This document shows positions 1 through 7,699 of a stretch of DNA of 17,281 bases, in pieces. Origin of the DNA: a bacterium (lineage in GTDB: Bacteria > Auribacterota > UBA3054). A program made the position numbers and the translations under genes. Where the stretch lies: contig JAFSWV010000202.1 of the NCBI GenBank assembly GCA_017444325.1, positions 1 to 17,281 on the forward strand. The letters are read 5' to 3'. Positions within the stretch are counted from its first letter, which is position 1. Each line of letters begins with the position of its first letter. Under the pieces are notes generated by a model. It was not told the DNA's origin. It was given only the letters and a program-made list of their open reading frames with translations, and did not search any database.

Positions 1-1800
1 GCTGTCGCGGTAAGCTTGGTAAATATTGCCCATTCCGTTGCAGAAGCGCGCGCGGGTGACCTCGTTGGTCAGCTTCTCGTACTCAGTTATCACCTTGCTG
101 ATCTCGGGGCGCTGCCTTTTGGCGCGGAAAAGACGGACCACGGCAAACCGCCAGTCCCTGCTGATGTCGCTTCCCTTGTGATACGGCAGGCGGCGCAGCA
201 TGGTTATGCACTGATCGTAGCGGCTGTTGCGGTAGAGCAGGTAAATATATTCGAGAAGCGCCGTGTTGTCGTCTTTGGATATGTTGTCGTAGATATTGTA
301 AGCCTCTTTCAATCTCTGCATGCAAACGAGAAGCTGGGCTGCCTGGCGGAGATAATAGGAGGAATTGGCGCGGTTTAGAATTCCGCGCTTTCTTAGATTG
401 GAAAGCGCCGTATCGCGCATGTCGTCTTCGCTGACCTTCAGGACATAGTAGTGAAGATGCATGAAGCGGGAGTCCTGGTCCTCGGCGTTGAGAGCGAACT
501 GCCGATTCTCGATGTTGGGATCTTCCTCAAGAATGTCGGCGTACAACGCCTTCGCCTCTTCCGGCAGGTCGAAGCGCATTAGCGCCGAACCTTTTTCCAA
601 GCGCCAATAATTGCGTTCTTCCACGGTCTCCGCCTCGTCTATAAGCTTGTCGTAACTTGCTATCGCCTCGAAAATGGCGCCGCTTTTTTCCGCAGTCTTG
701 AAGAGCAGACTAATACCTTGCTCTTTGGCTTCCCTGGAAAATTCTTTGCTGAAAAGACGCTTTGCCCACAAAGAGGCGTTCACCGTTTGGTCATAGCGGA
801 TGAGAAGCAAGGATATGCTGATGTAGGTCTGCTCCCTGATGGCATTGGCAAAATCGCTTTTTATCAAGCCCTTGTTCTCATTTTCATCCAAAGATTTCAG
901 GATGGCGTAATAACGGGAAATGACAGTCTCGCTGTCGCTGGTGAAAGCCTCCAGCCCTGTCTTCTCGACCCAGACACGATAAAAGGGGATCCCTTTTGAG
1001 CGTTTGGCGTAAAGCTTCATGGCTCTGTCATAATGAGCGGCTATCTCGCGCAGGCGGGTCGGATCGCAAGCTTTCAAATATTCCGCCATCATAGCCTCCC
1101 ACTCCGGCGAGTCGCCCTCTATTGCTTCAGCATCCAGTGCGATCCTTTTTACATCCTCAAAACGTTTTTCCTTAATAGCTTTGCGCAAGAAGAAATATGT
1201 CCTGGCCCAGATGACGGAATAATCCTGGGAAACGGGAGTTTTAAGAGAACGCTCCAAAACCAACGCTTCGTGAAATTCGTCATAGTTTGAGAAACGCGCA
1301 GCGACGCTCTGCGGCGCTTTGATAAGAAGCCTGGCATACGCTTCTCTATGAAACGCATTGGAGAAAGCGCCCTGTTTGAAAGCGTTCAAAAGCTTTTCCC
1401 ACTTTGGCAAGGAGGCTTCATCGCCGTCAAACGGCAGCGGCAGCTCGAGGTTCCCTTTCAGGAGGTTTGAGACAAGGTAAGCGTTGGTGGGGGAAACTGC
1501 CATTTCCTTGGCGTTGGTGACGACCGTCCCGTCCTCGGCTTTCGTTATGTCGAGTTTTCCAATCTCCTCCAGGAAGACCGGAGCCTTCCAATCGGCAGGC
1601 TGTTCAATCTTGGTTCCTTCCTTGAAACGCAGAATAAGCGGCGCGTCGGCATACAGGTCGGCGCAGCCGGCGTAAGCTTCCAAAGAGGCCTCCTTCGTGA
1701 AAGAAAGCCCGGATTCCGAGGAACCGCCTTTGTTTTCGCTTCCGCTTTTTTCGCAGGCGGTCAGGAAAAGGATAAGAAAAAGCCAGCAGAGCCTAAGCAT
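1..1800 (-). CDS. Large TPR-like repeat lipoprotein (partial, runs off left edge)
   Basis: I translated this frame by hand: it is open from an ATG at 1798-1800 to base 1 with no stop, giving 600 visible residues; the C-terminus lies outside the window. The N-terminus (MLRLCWLFLILFLTAC) is a short lipoprotein signal with lipobox L-T-A-C and lipidated Cys16, so the protein is probably anchored in a membrane facing the periplasm. A Gly/Ser/Glu-rich linker follows, and the rest is almost entirely helical, with paired-helix segments typical of TPR-like scaffolds, for instance around residues 390-430 and 480-570 (Tyr/Ala/Leu at regular spacing). No catalytic motif is visible. It is the last visible gene of the polysaccharide kinase cluster; its ATG overlaps the stop of the preceding membrane-protein gene by 8 nt, so translation is probably coupled. 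Family unknown. By analogy with other TPR lipoproteins of polysaccharide secretion systems, a periplasmic assembly scaffold is a reasonable inference and no more. Confidence 0.85.
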   Translation of the reverse strand, partial: MLRLCWLFLILFLTACEKSGSENKGGSSESGLSFTKEASLEAYAGCADLYADAPLILRFKEGTKIEQPADWKAPVFLEEIGKLDITKAEDGTVVTNAKEMAVSPTNAYLVSNLLKGNLELPLPFDGDEASLPKWEKLLNAFKQGAFSNAFHREAYARLLIKAPQSVAARFSNYDEFHEALVLERSLKTPVSQDYSVIWARTYFFLRKAIKEKRFEDVKRIALDAEAIEGDSPEWEAMMAEYLKACDPTRLREIAAHYDRAMKLYAKRSKGIPFYRVWVEKTGLEAFTSDSETVISRYYAILKSLDENENKGLIKSDFANAIREQTYISISLLLIRYDQTVNASLWAKRLFSKEFSREAKEQGISLLFKTAEKSGAIFEAIASYDKLIDEAETVEERNYWRLEKGSALMRFDLPEEAKALYADILEEDPNIENRQFALNAEDQDSRFMHLHYYVLKVSEDDMRDTALSNLRKRGILNRANSSYYLRQAAQLLVCMQRLKEAYNIYDNISKDDNTALLEYIYLLYRNSRYDQCITMLRRLPYHKGSDISRDWRFAVVRLFRAKRQRPEISKVITEYEKLTNEVTRARFCNGMGNIYQAYRDS

Positions 1801-3169
1801 TGATTCCCTCCTCCGAAAGCGTTGTTTCTTTCTTGTAACCAAAGGCCAGCCTTATGACAAGGTAGGGAATGGAAAGCACGCTCAGAACGTAGAAAGGCGC
1901 CGACAAAGGAGCGTAGCGCTGCTGGATCAAAAACAGGATCGCAAAACAGCAAATGGAGAACACTCCGCAGGCATCCTGGGAACGCAGCTTGCCAAGCTTG
2001 TACATAACGAAAGTAAGAGCCGCGCAGACAAAGGGGACCGCAGGAGCCCATTTGATCAAAAATCCGGCATCTTCACTGAAAGCTTGGTAAGCCGCAAGTC
2101 CGTTTGAGACGAAGAACCGCATCTGAATACCGTAGATCTTCAAAACGAACGGCGCAAAAGCCATGATAGCCAGGGCGTAAACGCCGAGCGCCAAACCTAT
2201 ATTCGGGATCCTCACATGGAAAAACGTCCTGTACGGATGCTGGTTGAAGATCCTGTCAAGCATCCTCTGTATGTATTTGACAAACTTTTCCCTGAGATCC
2301 TGGTGGTTTGGCATAAGAATATAGACTGCTCCCATGACCAAAACCAAAGCCATAGAACGCAGAATGATCATAAAGAAAGTCCGCATATGCATGTCGCGCT
2401 GCACAGCGAATGAATAGATCATAAGCGAAACAACCGCAAAAGTGACGCCGACAGCTATGATGATGCCGAGAAAAACATAAACGTCTTTTATGTGGCTCTC
2501 GCCCTTGACCAAGATCCTCGGCTTAATTTCGGAAGACAAGAAATAAGGCGATCTGTGATGCTTTGGAACGATCGCATATCTTATGAGAAGGGCCGCTAAC
2601 TGCGCTCCAAACCACCACTGCAAAAGCACTGTCTCCGTGAAAAAGCAGTTGAAGAGCATCATGATCGAGGAAAGGAAGTAGAGCGCCCAGGTAAGGTAGG
2701 TGTTGAATTTAAGGGCGGAGAGAAGCCTGTCCCAGTTGAAGAGGACAAGCGCGGCCGTGAAAGCGCAATTAGCCCAGTTCTGCAGCGGCATGCAGGCCAA
2801 GAGAAGCGAAGCCGCAAGCCCGACATATTCGTTCACGCAGGCCGCCCCGACCCTGTAAACCATTATGCAGGCCAAGGCCGCGCCGAGAGCGTAAACAAAA
2901 TAAATGCCTTTGGTATCAGGCAAAGCGTCGTCGTGGTGCATCGCATAGAAGGTCATCTGCTCAAGCCAGGAAGCGGAATGCCTAAGGCAGCATTTCGTAA
3001 CGGACAAAAAGTCCTGCTCGGCGGCATAGGGGATCGAAAGGCCGCTGTTCATGAGCATGTTGGGCGTAACGGGCTGGAAGCGCCCGGAATAGCAGCGCCA
3101 GAAAGCAAATGCCGCAAAAACAAGCGACAGTCCGATCAAGGCATAGGTTTTCCAACCTACTGAACGCAT
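1793..3169 (-). CDS. Polytopic membrane protein, possibly GT-C-type glycosyltransferase
   Basis: A 458-residue integral membrane protein. Hydrophobic segments lie near residues 8-26, 88-106, 112-128, 134-150, 158-178, 182-200, 228-254, 264-286, 324-345, 370-391, 402-416 and 424-444. The order is one N-terminal TM, then a roughly 60-residue polar loop with acidic residues (EQD at 51-53, HHDD at 78-81), then closely spaced helices with an Arg-rich turn and a CMPLQNW segment near 126-132. This resembles ArnT/PMT-like GT-C enzymes, which transfer sugars from polyprenyl-phosphate donors outside the inner membrane. I cannot identify a definite catalytic Asp/Glu pair, so the assignment is tentative; a flippase or polymerase of the same locus is an alternative. 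The ATG overlaps the end of the upstream gene by 13 nt, and its stop overlaps the next lipoprotein start by 8 nt. The start is fixed by this overlap and by the TM beginning at once. Confidence 0.85.
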   Translation of the reverse strand: MRSVGWKTYALIGLSLVFAAFAFWRCYSGRFQPVTPNMLMNSGLSIPYAAEQDFLSVTKCCLRHSASWLEQMTFYAMHHDDALPDTKGIYFVYALGAALACIMVYRVGAACVNEYVGLAASLLLACMPLQNWANCAFTAALVLFNWDRLLSALKFNTYLTWALYFLSSIMMLFNCFFTETVLLQWWFGAQLAALLIRYAIVPKHHRSPYFLSSEIKPRILVKGESHIKDVYVFLGIIIAVGVTFAVVSLMIYSFAVQRDMHMRTFFMIILRSMALVLVMGAVYILMPNHQDLREKFVKYIQRMLDRIFNQHPYRTFFHVRIPNIGLALGVYALAIMAFAPFVLKIYGIQMRFFVSNGLAAYQAFSEDAGFLIKWAPAVPFVCAALTFVMYKLGKLRSQDACGVFSICCFAILFLIQQRYAPLSAPFYVLSVLSIPYLVIRLAFGYKKETTLSEEGINA

Positions 3170-4773
3170 TTGATCTCCAGTTTTTGCAATCCTAAGTTAC
3201 GGTCCAATCCTTTGCCTTCGTCCCTGTCGTTGGTGAAGCGGAGCGTGAAAAGCGCAGGCGTTTTTTTGACATTGAACGTCATCTCGTAAGGCTGGAAGCG
3301 GCGGTTTTCAGAAATAACCTTAAGACTTTCCGTCTCATCGTTAAGCCAGATCTCCGCTTTACAGGCCGGATCGAAATTCATCTCTTTGGCCTTTTCGTGG
3401 TCTGCCCCTTCGTCCCTTGCGTAGAGCGTCATAGTATATTTGCCTTCCGGAAGCCATATATACCCGGAGACGCTGCGGCCGTTCAGCATGACCATCTCTT
3501 CGCCGGTCCTTTCGACCTGGGCGTCCTCCATGGGAACAAGCCAATAATTGCACGGCAGCGTGTAGGTCTTCGTGTCGTCTTGCCTGAACTGCCCGGCCAG
3601 GAAAGCCGCATTGGGATGATCAGGGTAATTGAAGCTGAAAGTCTGGAGATAATTGCGCGAAAGCACCATGTTGCCGGACAACGCATGCATCTTGGAAAGA
3701 AGATAAAGCAAGTAGTTGTTCTTCTGGGCGCCCTGCATAACGTTAACAAGATTCTGCGTGACCGATCCCGTCGCGAAACGATAATTCTTGTCCAGGGAAT
3801 CGATGTAAAAAGTTGCTTGGAAAAACTGCGTGCTGCCAATGTATGCGCTGATCAGAGCCTCGGTCTCGAGGTTTCGGCGACTGTTCAATTCTTCGACGGC
3901 GGTCCTTCCCATTTCTTCCCACTTGCGCTCGCCGGCATAATATCCAAGTTTATACACTTTGGCGGCTTCTTCATCGCAAAGCGAAAAAGCGCGCATAAGC
4001 TTGTCATAAGCATCCCGCTCTTTTTCAACGGCTTTCAACCTGTTCATGTCGCGAGATAAAAAGCGAGTGTTTTTAACAGCAACCCCGACCCTGGCGCCGC
4101 CGAAAACAAGGGCATAGGCGGAAAGAATTACAAAAGCAAGGACGACCGTCTCGTAGCTCAGGCTGAAACCCCTGGCCCTCGCAGCATCGTCTTTCCCTGA
4201 ATCGTGCGCCCCGGGAGCGCAGAAACGCGACAGGGTGAAGAAAATCACTATGGCTGCCAAGGGCTTCACGCAGGTAAGGGCCACGTAGAGCAAAGCGTTC
4301 CCGTTCCTCAGCATGCCGATCGTTTCCGAGGCCGCCAGGAAAAGCAAGCCCACCAATATCACAAAATAGGCCAGCCATTCGCCAAGCGGTATCTCCTTGG
4401 CGAAATTTTTGAAGATCTGGCGGTTGAAAAGCAGTTTGACAGCGATCGCAACAAAACACAAAAAAGCGAAAAAAAGGGTAAGCACTGCATAAAAATACCT
4501 TATAGGCGCTATCTCCTTCGTCGGGTCAATTCCACCCGAGGTCAGAGGGTCGCAAGCATAGATAAGGAAGATAACGCAAATGCCGAAGGCTGCTCTGCAC
4601 CAAAGGGCTTTGGAAAAATCCTTGCGGTAGTAGAGAAGCAATGAAAGGATGAAAACGCCGAGGACAGCCAGTCGCACATATTCCTGTATCGTCAAAAAAT
4701 AGACGCAGGGCAAAGATAACAGGAAGATCGCGAGTATACTTGCCAGGCAGATCGTGCGGCTCTTGTTGCTCAT
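3157..4773 (-). CDS. 7-TM membrane protein with TPR-like and C-terminal beta-sandwich domains
   Basis: A 538-residue protein of three parts. Residues 1-227 hold about seven membrane spans (near 8-26, 31-49, 58-75, 91-113, 133-153, 160-182, 208-226). Residues 235-395 are helical and TPR-like (repeated Tyr/Ala/Leu helices, ending in the FNYPDHPNAAFLAGQF segment). Residues 400-538 are rich in beta strands with alternating aromatic and hydrophobic residues (YIWLPEGKYTMTLYA; the LFTLRFTND strand near 508-516) and look like a carbohydrate-binding or jelly-roll sandwich. Topology arguments place the last two parts outside the cytoplasm. The ATG follows the kinase stop by 9 nt, and the ribosome-binding AAGGAG overlaps that stop (TAAGGAG), so the start is secure and coupling with the kinase gene is likely. 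The whole resembles no enzyme I can name; an O-antigen-polymerase-like membrane part with a polysaccharide-binding tail is one possibility. It could equally be a non-catalytic assembly factor. Confidence 0.88.
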   Translation of the reverse strand: MSNKSRTICLASILAIFLLSLPCVYFLTIQEYVRLAVLGVFILSLLLYYRKDFSKALWCRAAFGICVIFLIYACDPLTSGGIDPTKEIAPIRYFYAVLTLFFAFLCFVAIAVKLLFNRQIFKNFAKEIPLGEWLAYFVILVGLLFLAASETIGMLRNGNALLYVALTCVKPLAAIVIFFTLSRFCAPGAHDSGKDDAARARGFSLSYETVVLAFVILSAYALVFGGARVGVAVKNTRFLSRDMNRLKAVEKERDAYDKLMRAFSLCDEEAAKVYKLGYYAGERKWEEMGRTAVEELNSRRNLETEALISAYIGSTQFFQATFYIDSLDKNYRFATGSVTQNLVNVMQGAQKNNYLLYLLSKMHALSGNMVLSRNYLQTFSFNYPDHPNAAFLAGQFRQDDTKTYTLPCNYWLVPMEDAQVERTGEEMVMLNGRSVSGYIWLPEGKYTMTLYARDEGADHEKAKEMNFDPACKAEIWLNDETESLKVISENRRFQPYEMTFNVKKTPALFTLRFTNDRDEGKGLDRNLGLQKLEIKCVQ

Positions 4774-4782
4774 AAAGGCTCC

Positions 4783-6849
4783 TTAGCTTTTCTTTTCGTT
4801 GTCCTTGTTTTCTTTGCCGGCCGTTTTGGAGGCCTCCCTCTCCTTCAAAAGCTTCTCGTAAGCCTCCAGGGCCTTGCGGCGGTTGTCGGCGGGATTGGCG
4901 GCAGCGGTCTTAACTTCTTTCTTCTTGTCGTCGTCGCTCTTGTAAGCGCTTTGATAGGCGCTCTTGTAAGCGCTCTTGTAAGCGCTTCTGTAAGAGCTGC
5001 GGTACGCGCGGTAAGAGCGGTAGTAAGAGTAGGTGTAACCGTAGCGGTAGTAACCGCCGCGGCTGATGTCCACGTTGTTCAGGATGATGCCGAGGACGTT
5101 GATGTTGATCTTCTTCAATTGCATCACGCAGTTCTTGACCTGATCCCTCGGCGTTCTGTCGCCGTTGGCCACCAGCAGCGCCGCGTCGGTGTGCTGGGCG
5201 ATGATGGCGGAGTCCGTCACGACCATGTAAGGCGGCGCGTCAACGATAACGCGGTCGTAATGTTCGCCGGCCCACTTGATCAGTTCTCCCAATCTCGGGG
5301 AGTTGAGAAGTTCGACCGGCACGGGAGGCGTATGTCCGGCGTTGATGATGTCAAGGTTCGTCATGGTCGTCTTGCTGACAAGGTCGCCTATTTCTTTCAT
5401 GCCGACCAGATAGGCGGAAAGACCGCCTTCGTTTTCCAAACCGAAGATCTTGTGCACGCGGGGACGGCGCATATCAGCATCTATCAAAAGAACCTTGTCG
5501 CCGGCTGCCGCCATGACCTGGGCGACGTTGGATGCGGTCGTCGTCTTACCTTCGCTCATAGCCGAACTCGTAATGACCATCGTCTTGATCGGCTTGGAGC
5601 TTGAGAAGAGGATGTTCGTCCTGATCGACTGGTAGCTTTCCGTAATGATGCTCTTGGGATAGAATTCCACGATGCGCTCCAGCTCCTGGACATTGTTGCT
5701 CTTAAGCATCTTGGGGACCGTGCCCATGACAGGCAAGTGAATGAAGCGCTCGACGTCGTCGGGCGTTTTCAGCGTATCGTCCCAGTATTCGAGGAAGAAA
5801 GTCAGACCGAGGCCCAAAAGCAGTCCTATGACCAAGCCCATGATAAGGTTGTTGACAGCGTTGGGCTTGATGGGGGAAGTCGGCGTTTCGGCATAGTCCA
5901 CGATTCGGACGTTGTAGTTTTTCATATTGCTGCCGAGGGCAAACTTGGAGACCAGGGAGAGAAGATCGCTGTACTGGCTGCGGATGGACTCCACCTGCAT
6001 TTCGCGGACCTTGACGTTCTTCAAGATCTCATCCAGGGAGACGATGGCGGCTCGTTTGGTCGCAATGTCGCGGTTAATTTTGCCGTTGGCTTCCTTCAGC
6101 GTATATTTTTCCGTATCGGATAGGTCTTTTTCGTCAAGACGCGCCATATTGTTTTGCAATTCATGCTGAAGCTCGGCGATCTCGGTGTTCAGAAGTTCAA
6201 TGTGACCGGAGATGTTCTGGAAGTTATTGGTGCTCTTGTATTCGAGCAGAGCCTGTTCCTCGGCGATAAGATCCGCTTTCTTGGCGTTGGCTTTGTCGTT
6301 CATCTGCTCGTAATAGAGGCCCATGACTTTCATGCGGCTCTGGATATTGAAGCGGATGTAGGTTTCGGCCAGCGTGTTCGCGTAGATGGCCGCGCGCTTC
6401 TTATCCTCATCCTCCACATAGAGCCAGACCAGGTCGGTGCGCATTTCGGACTTCAGCGAGATCTTCTTGGAGAAGGCCGTGATCAGCTGCGCGTCCGTCG
6501 CCCTGCGGTTGGGGAGAGAAAAAGAGGCCAGGGTATTCGTCCTCAAGGTCTCAAGAGTGTTTTTGATGAGGTTGCGGCTGTAGAACATCTGGATCTGCGT
6601 CTGCCTCAAAGCATAGGCACGCTGGTCGCTGACCCTGTTGTTGTCAATGATATTGTTGTCCTGAGGCTCGATGCACAAGAGGACTTTGCCCTGATAGATC
6701 TTGTGCATGTTGAGGGTGATCGCAACGGCCAAACCGGTCGTGATGACCGTAATGATGAAGATCAGAGGCGCGTATTTGGTAAGTACTTCAAAGTAATAGC
6801 GGATGTCCCGCTCTTCCGTCTTGGCTTCCCAATTTTGCTGTTCGTTCAT
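4783..6849 (-). CDS. wzc: Polysaccharide co-polymerase / bacterial tyrosine autokinase (Wzc/CapB type)
   Basis: A 688-residue protein fusing a Wzz-type chain-length domain to a BY-kinase. TM1 lies at about 29-47, a long periplasmic coiled-coil region at about 180-300, the proline motif TPTSPIKPN at 322-330 and TM2 at 334-353. The cytoplasmic kinase has Walker A (SEGKTTT, Lys435), Walker A' (VLLIDADMRRP, 453-463) and Walker B (VIVDAPP, 534-540). A cluster of 14 tyrosines at 600-636 is the expected autophosphorylation site. Such proteins set polymer length and control export of capsule or exopolysaccharide through cycles of phosphorylation, reversed by a phosphatase such as the neighbouring cpsB product. 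Two things are odd: the tyrosine cluster is partly built from a 12-bp tandem repeat, and about 50 charged residues follow it, whereas in most Wzc proteins the cluster is at the very end. It starts 35 nt after cpsB, with no clear ribosome-binding site. The family call is firm; the symbol is by similarity of architecture. Confidence 0.95.
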   Translation of the reverse strand: MNEQQNWEAKTEERDIRYYFEVLTKYAPLIFIITVITTGLAVAITLNMHKIYQGKVLLCIEPQDNNIIDNNRVSDQRAYALRQTQIQMFYSRNLIKNTLETLRTNTLASFSLPNRRATDAQLITAFSKKISLKSEMRTDLVWLYVEDEDKKRAAIYANTLAETYIRFNIQSRMKVMGLYYEQMNDKANAKKADLIAEEQALLEYKSTNNFQNISGHIELLNTEIAELQHELQNNMARLDEKDLSDTEKYTLKEANGKINRDIATKRAAIVSLDEILKNVKVREMQVESIRSQYSDLLSLVSKFALGSNMKNYNVRIVDYAETPTSPIKPNAVNNLIMGLVIGLLLGLGLTFFLEYWDDTLKTPDDVERFIHLPVMGTVPKMLKSNNVQELERIVEFYPKSIITESYQSIRTNILFSSSKPIKTMVITSSAMSEGKTTTASNVAQVMAAAGDKVLLIDADMRRPRVHKIFGLENEGGLSAYLVGMKEIGDLVSKTTMTNLDIINAGHTPPVPVELLNSPRLGELIKWAGEHYDRVIVDAPPYMVVTDSAIIAQHTDAALLVANGDRTPRDQVKNCVMQLKKININVLGIILNNVDISRGGYYRYGYTYSYYRSYRAYRSSYRSAYKSAYKSAYQSAYKSDDDKKKEVKTAAANPADNRRKALEAYEKLLKEREASKTAGKENKDNEKKS
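4939..4986 (-). repeat. 12-bp tandem repeat (4 units) in the kinase tyrosine cluster
   Basis: Read on the minus strand, the unit AGCGCTTACAAG (Ser-Ala-Tyr-Lys) occurs in three identical copies plus one diverged copy (AGCGCCTATCAA, Ser-Ala-Tyr-Gln, third in order). It covers residues 622-637 of the Wzc-like kinase. A further degenerate unit (Ser-Ser-Tyr-Arg) precedes it. The unit is a multiple of three, so gain or loss of copies would stay in frame and change only the number of tyrosines. Confidence 0.95.
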
Positions 6850-6884
6850 AGTAGATCTGGTCTTTTAGGGTTTATGATATTAAA

Positions 6885-7694
6885 TTATTTTTCAAAAGGA
6901 TCGAAATCGTCGCGTTCGCTCTCGGGCTCGTAGCCCAGGATCTTGCACGGCGTTTTCCAGGTAAGTTCGTAGAGGAGATTTGAGCCGAACTTCTTGGCGA
7001 CGTGTTTGCAGCCCAAAAGGTACTGCTCGTAATATTCCGGGCGGTGGGCGTCGGACGCAAGCGCGTCGGCGAAGCCGTCCTTCAGTATCTTTTCCGCCGT
7101 GTCCATGGCGCTCATGCCGTAATGGCCCATAAAGCTCGTGGCGTTCGGCATGATGAGCGCCCCCCGGTTCTGCAATTCCCCGGCGACTTCGGGCTTGCGC
7201 TGGACAAAGTAGAAACGTTCAGGATGAACGATGATAGGACGATATCCCGCAAGAGAAAGCTGGAAGACCGCCGCGATAGCCGACTGACTGTTGACGTCGG
7301 CGGTGAATTCTATGAGGGCGTATTTCCCTCCCTTGCCTATCAGCGAAACGCGGCAAGTTTTGAAAAGAGCTTCAACTTCCGGATAGAATTCCGTCTCGAG
7401 CGCACAGGAAAGGGAGAGGGGCAGGAGATTTTTATCGCGCAGCTCTTTTGTCTTGGCGAAAGCTTTGCCTATCAATTCGACGTCCGGGGAGAGGCTGTTT
7501 CTGTGATGCGCCGTGGCGTTGATATGCACAACATAGGCTTTCAAGGCAGCTTCCATCATTTCAAGCGTCATGGCCTCGTCCTTGCTGCCGTCATCGACGT
7601 CAGGAAGGATGTGGGCGTGAAGGTCAACTTTCGGGAAGAGCTCCTCTTCCTTCGTTTCTTCCTTCTTCTTGTGCCAGAAATTGAAAAGCGCCAT
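6885..7694 (-). CDS. cpsB: PHP-family tyrosine-protein phosphatase (CpsB/CapC/YwqE type)
   Basis: A 269-residue metal-dependent phosphatase expected to remove phosphate from the tyrosine cluster of the adjacent Wzc-like kinase. The family motifs are all present: DLHAHILPDVDDG at 24-36 (metal ligands His26 and His28), TAHH at 61-64 (TPHH in most relatives), a Glu-rich segment near 100-102, IEF near 128-130, VHPERF at 156-161 and SDAH at 214-217. An in-frame ATG exists farther upstream at 7848-7850, but it would place 52 low-complexity residues inside argF; the ATG at 7692-7694 starts just before the conserved domain and follows the argF TGA by 5 nt. No good ribosome-binding sequence precedes it, so translation probably depends on ribosomes finishing argF. 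The short lysine- and glutamate-rich lead (residues 8-18) is variable in the family. Confidence 0.93.
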   Translation of the reverse strand: MALFNFWHKKKEETKEEELFPKVDLHAHILPDVDDGSKDEAMTLEMMEAALKAYVVHINATAHHRNSLSPDVELIGKAFAKTKELRDKNLLPLSLSCALETEFYPEVEALFKTCRVSLIGKGGKYALIEFTADVNSQSAIAAVFQLSLAGYRPIIVHPERFYFVQRKPEVAGELQNRGALIMPNATSFMGHYGMSAMDTAEKILKDGFADALASDAHRPEYYEQYLLGCKHVAKKFGSNLLYELTWKTPCKILGYEPESERDDFDPFEK

Positions 7695-7699
7695 TATTT

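Noticed and set aside
6154..6933. Plus-strand open frames inside the Wzc-like gene (also 4951-5604)
   Set aside because: The Val/Arg-rich translation at 4951-5604 is the reverse of the Tyr repeat and kinase codons; neither frame has a start signal.
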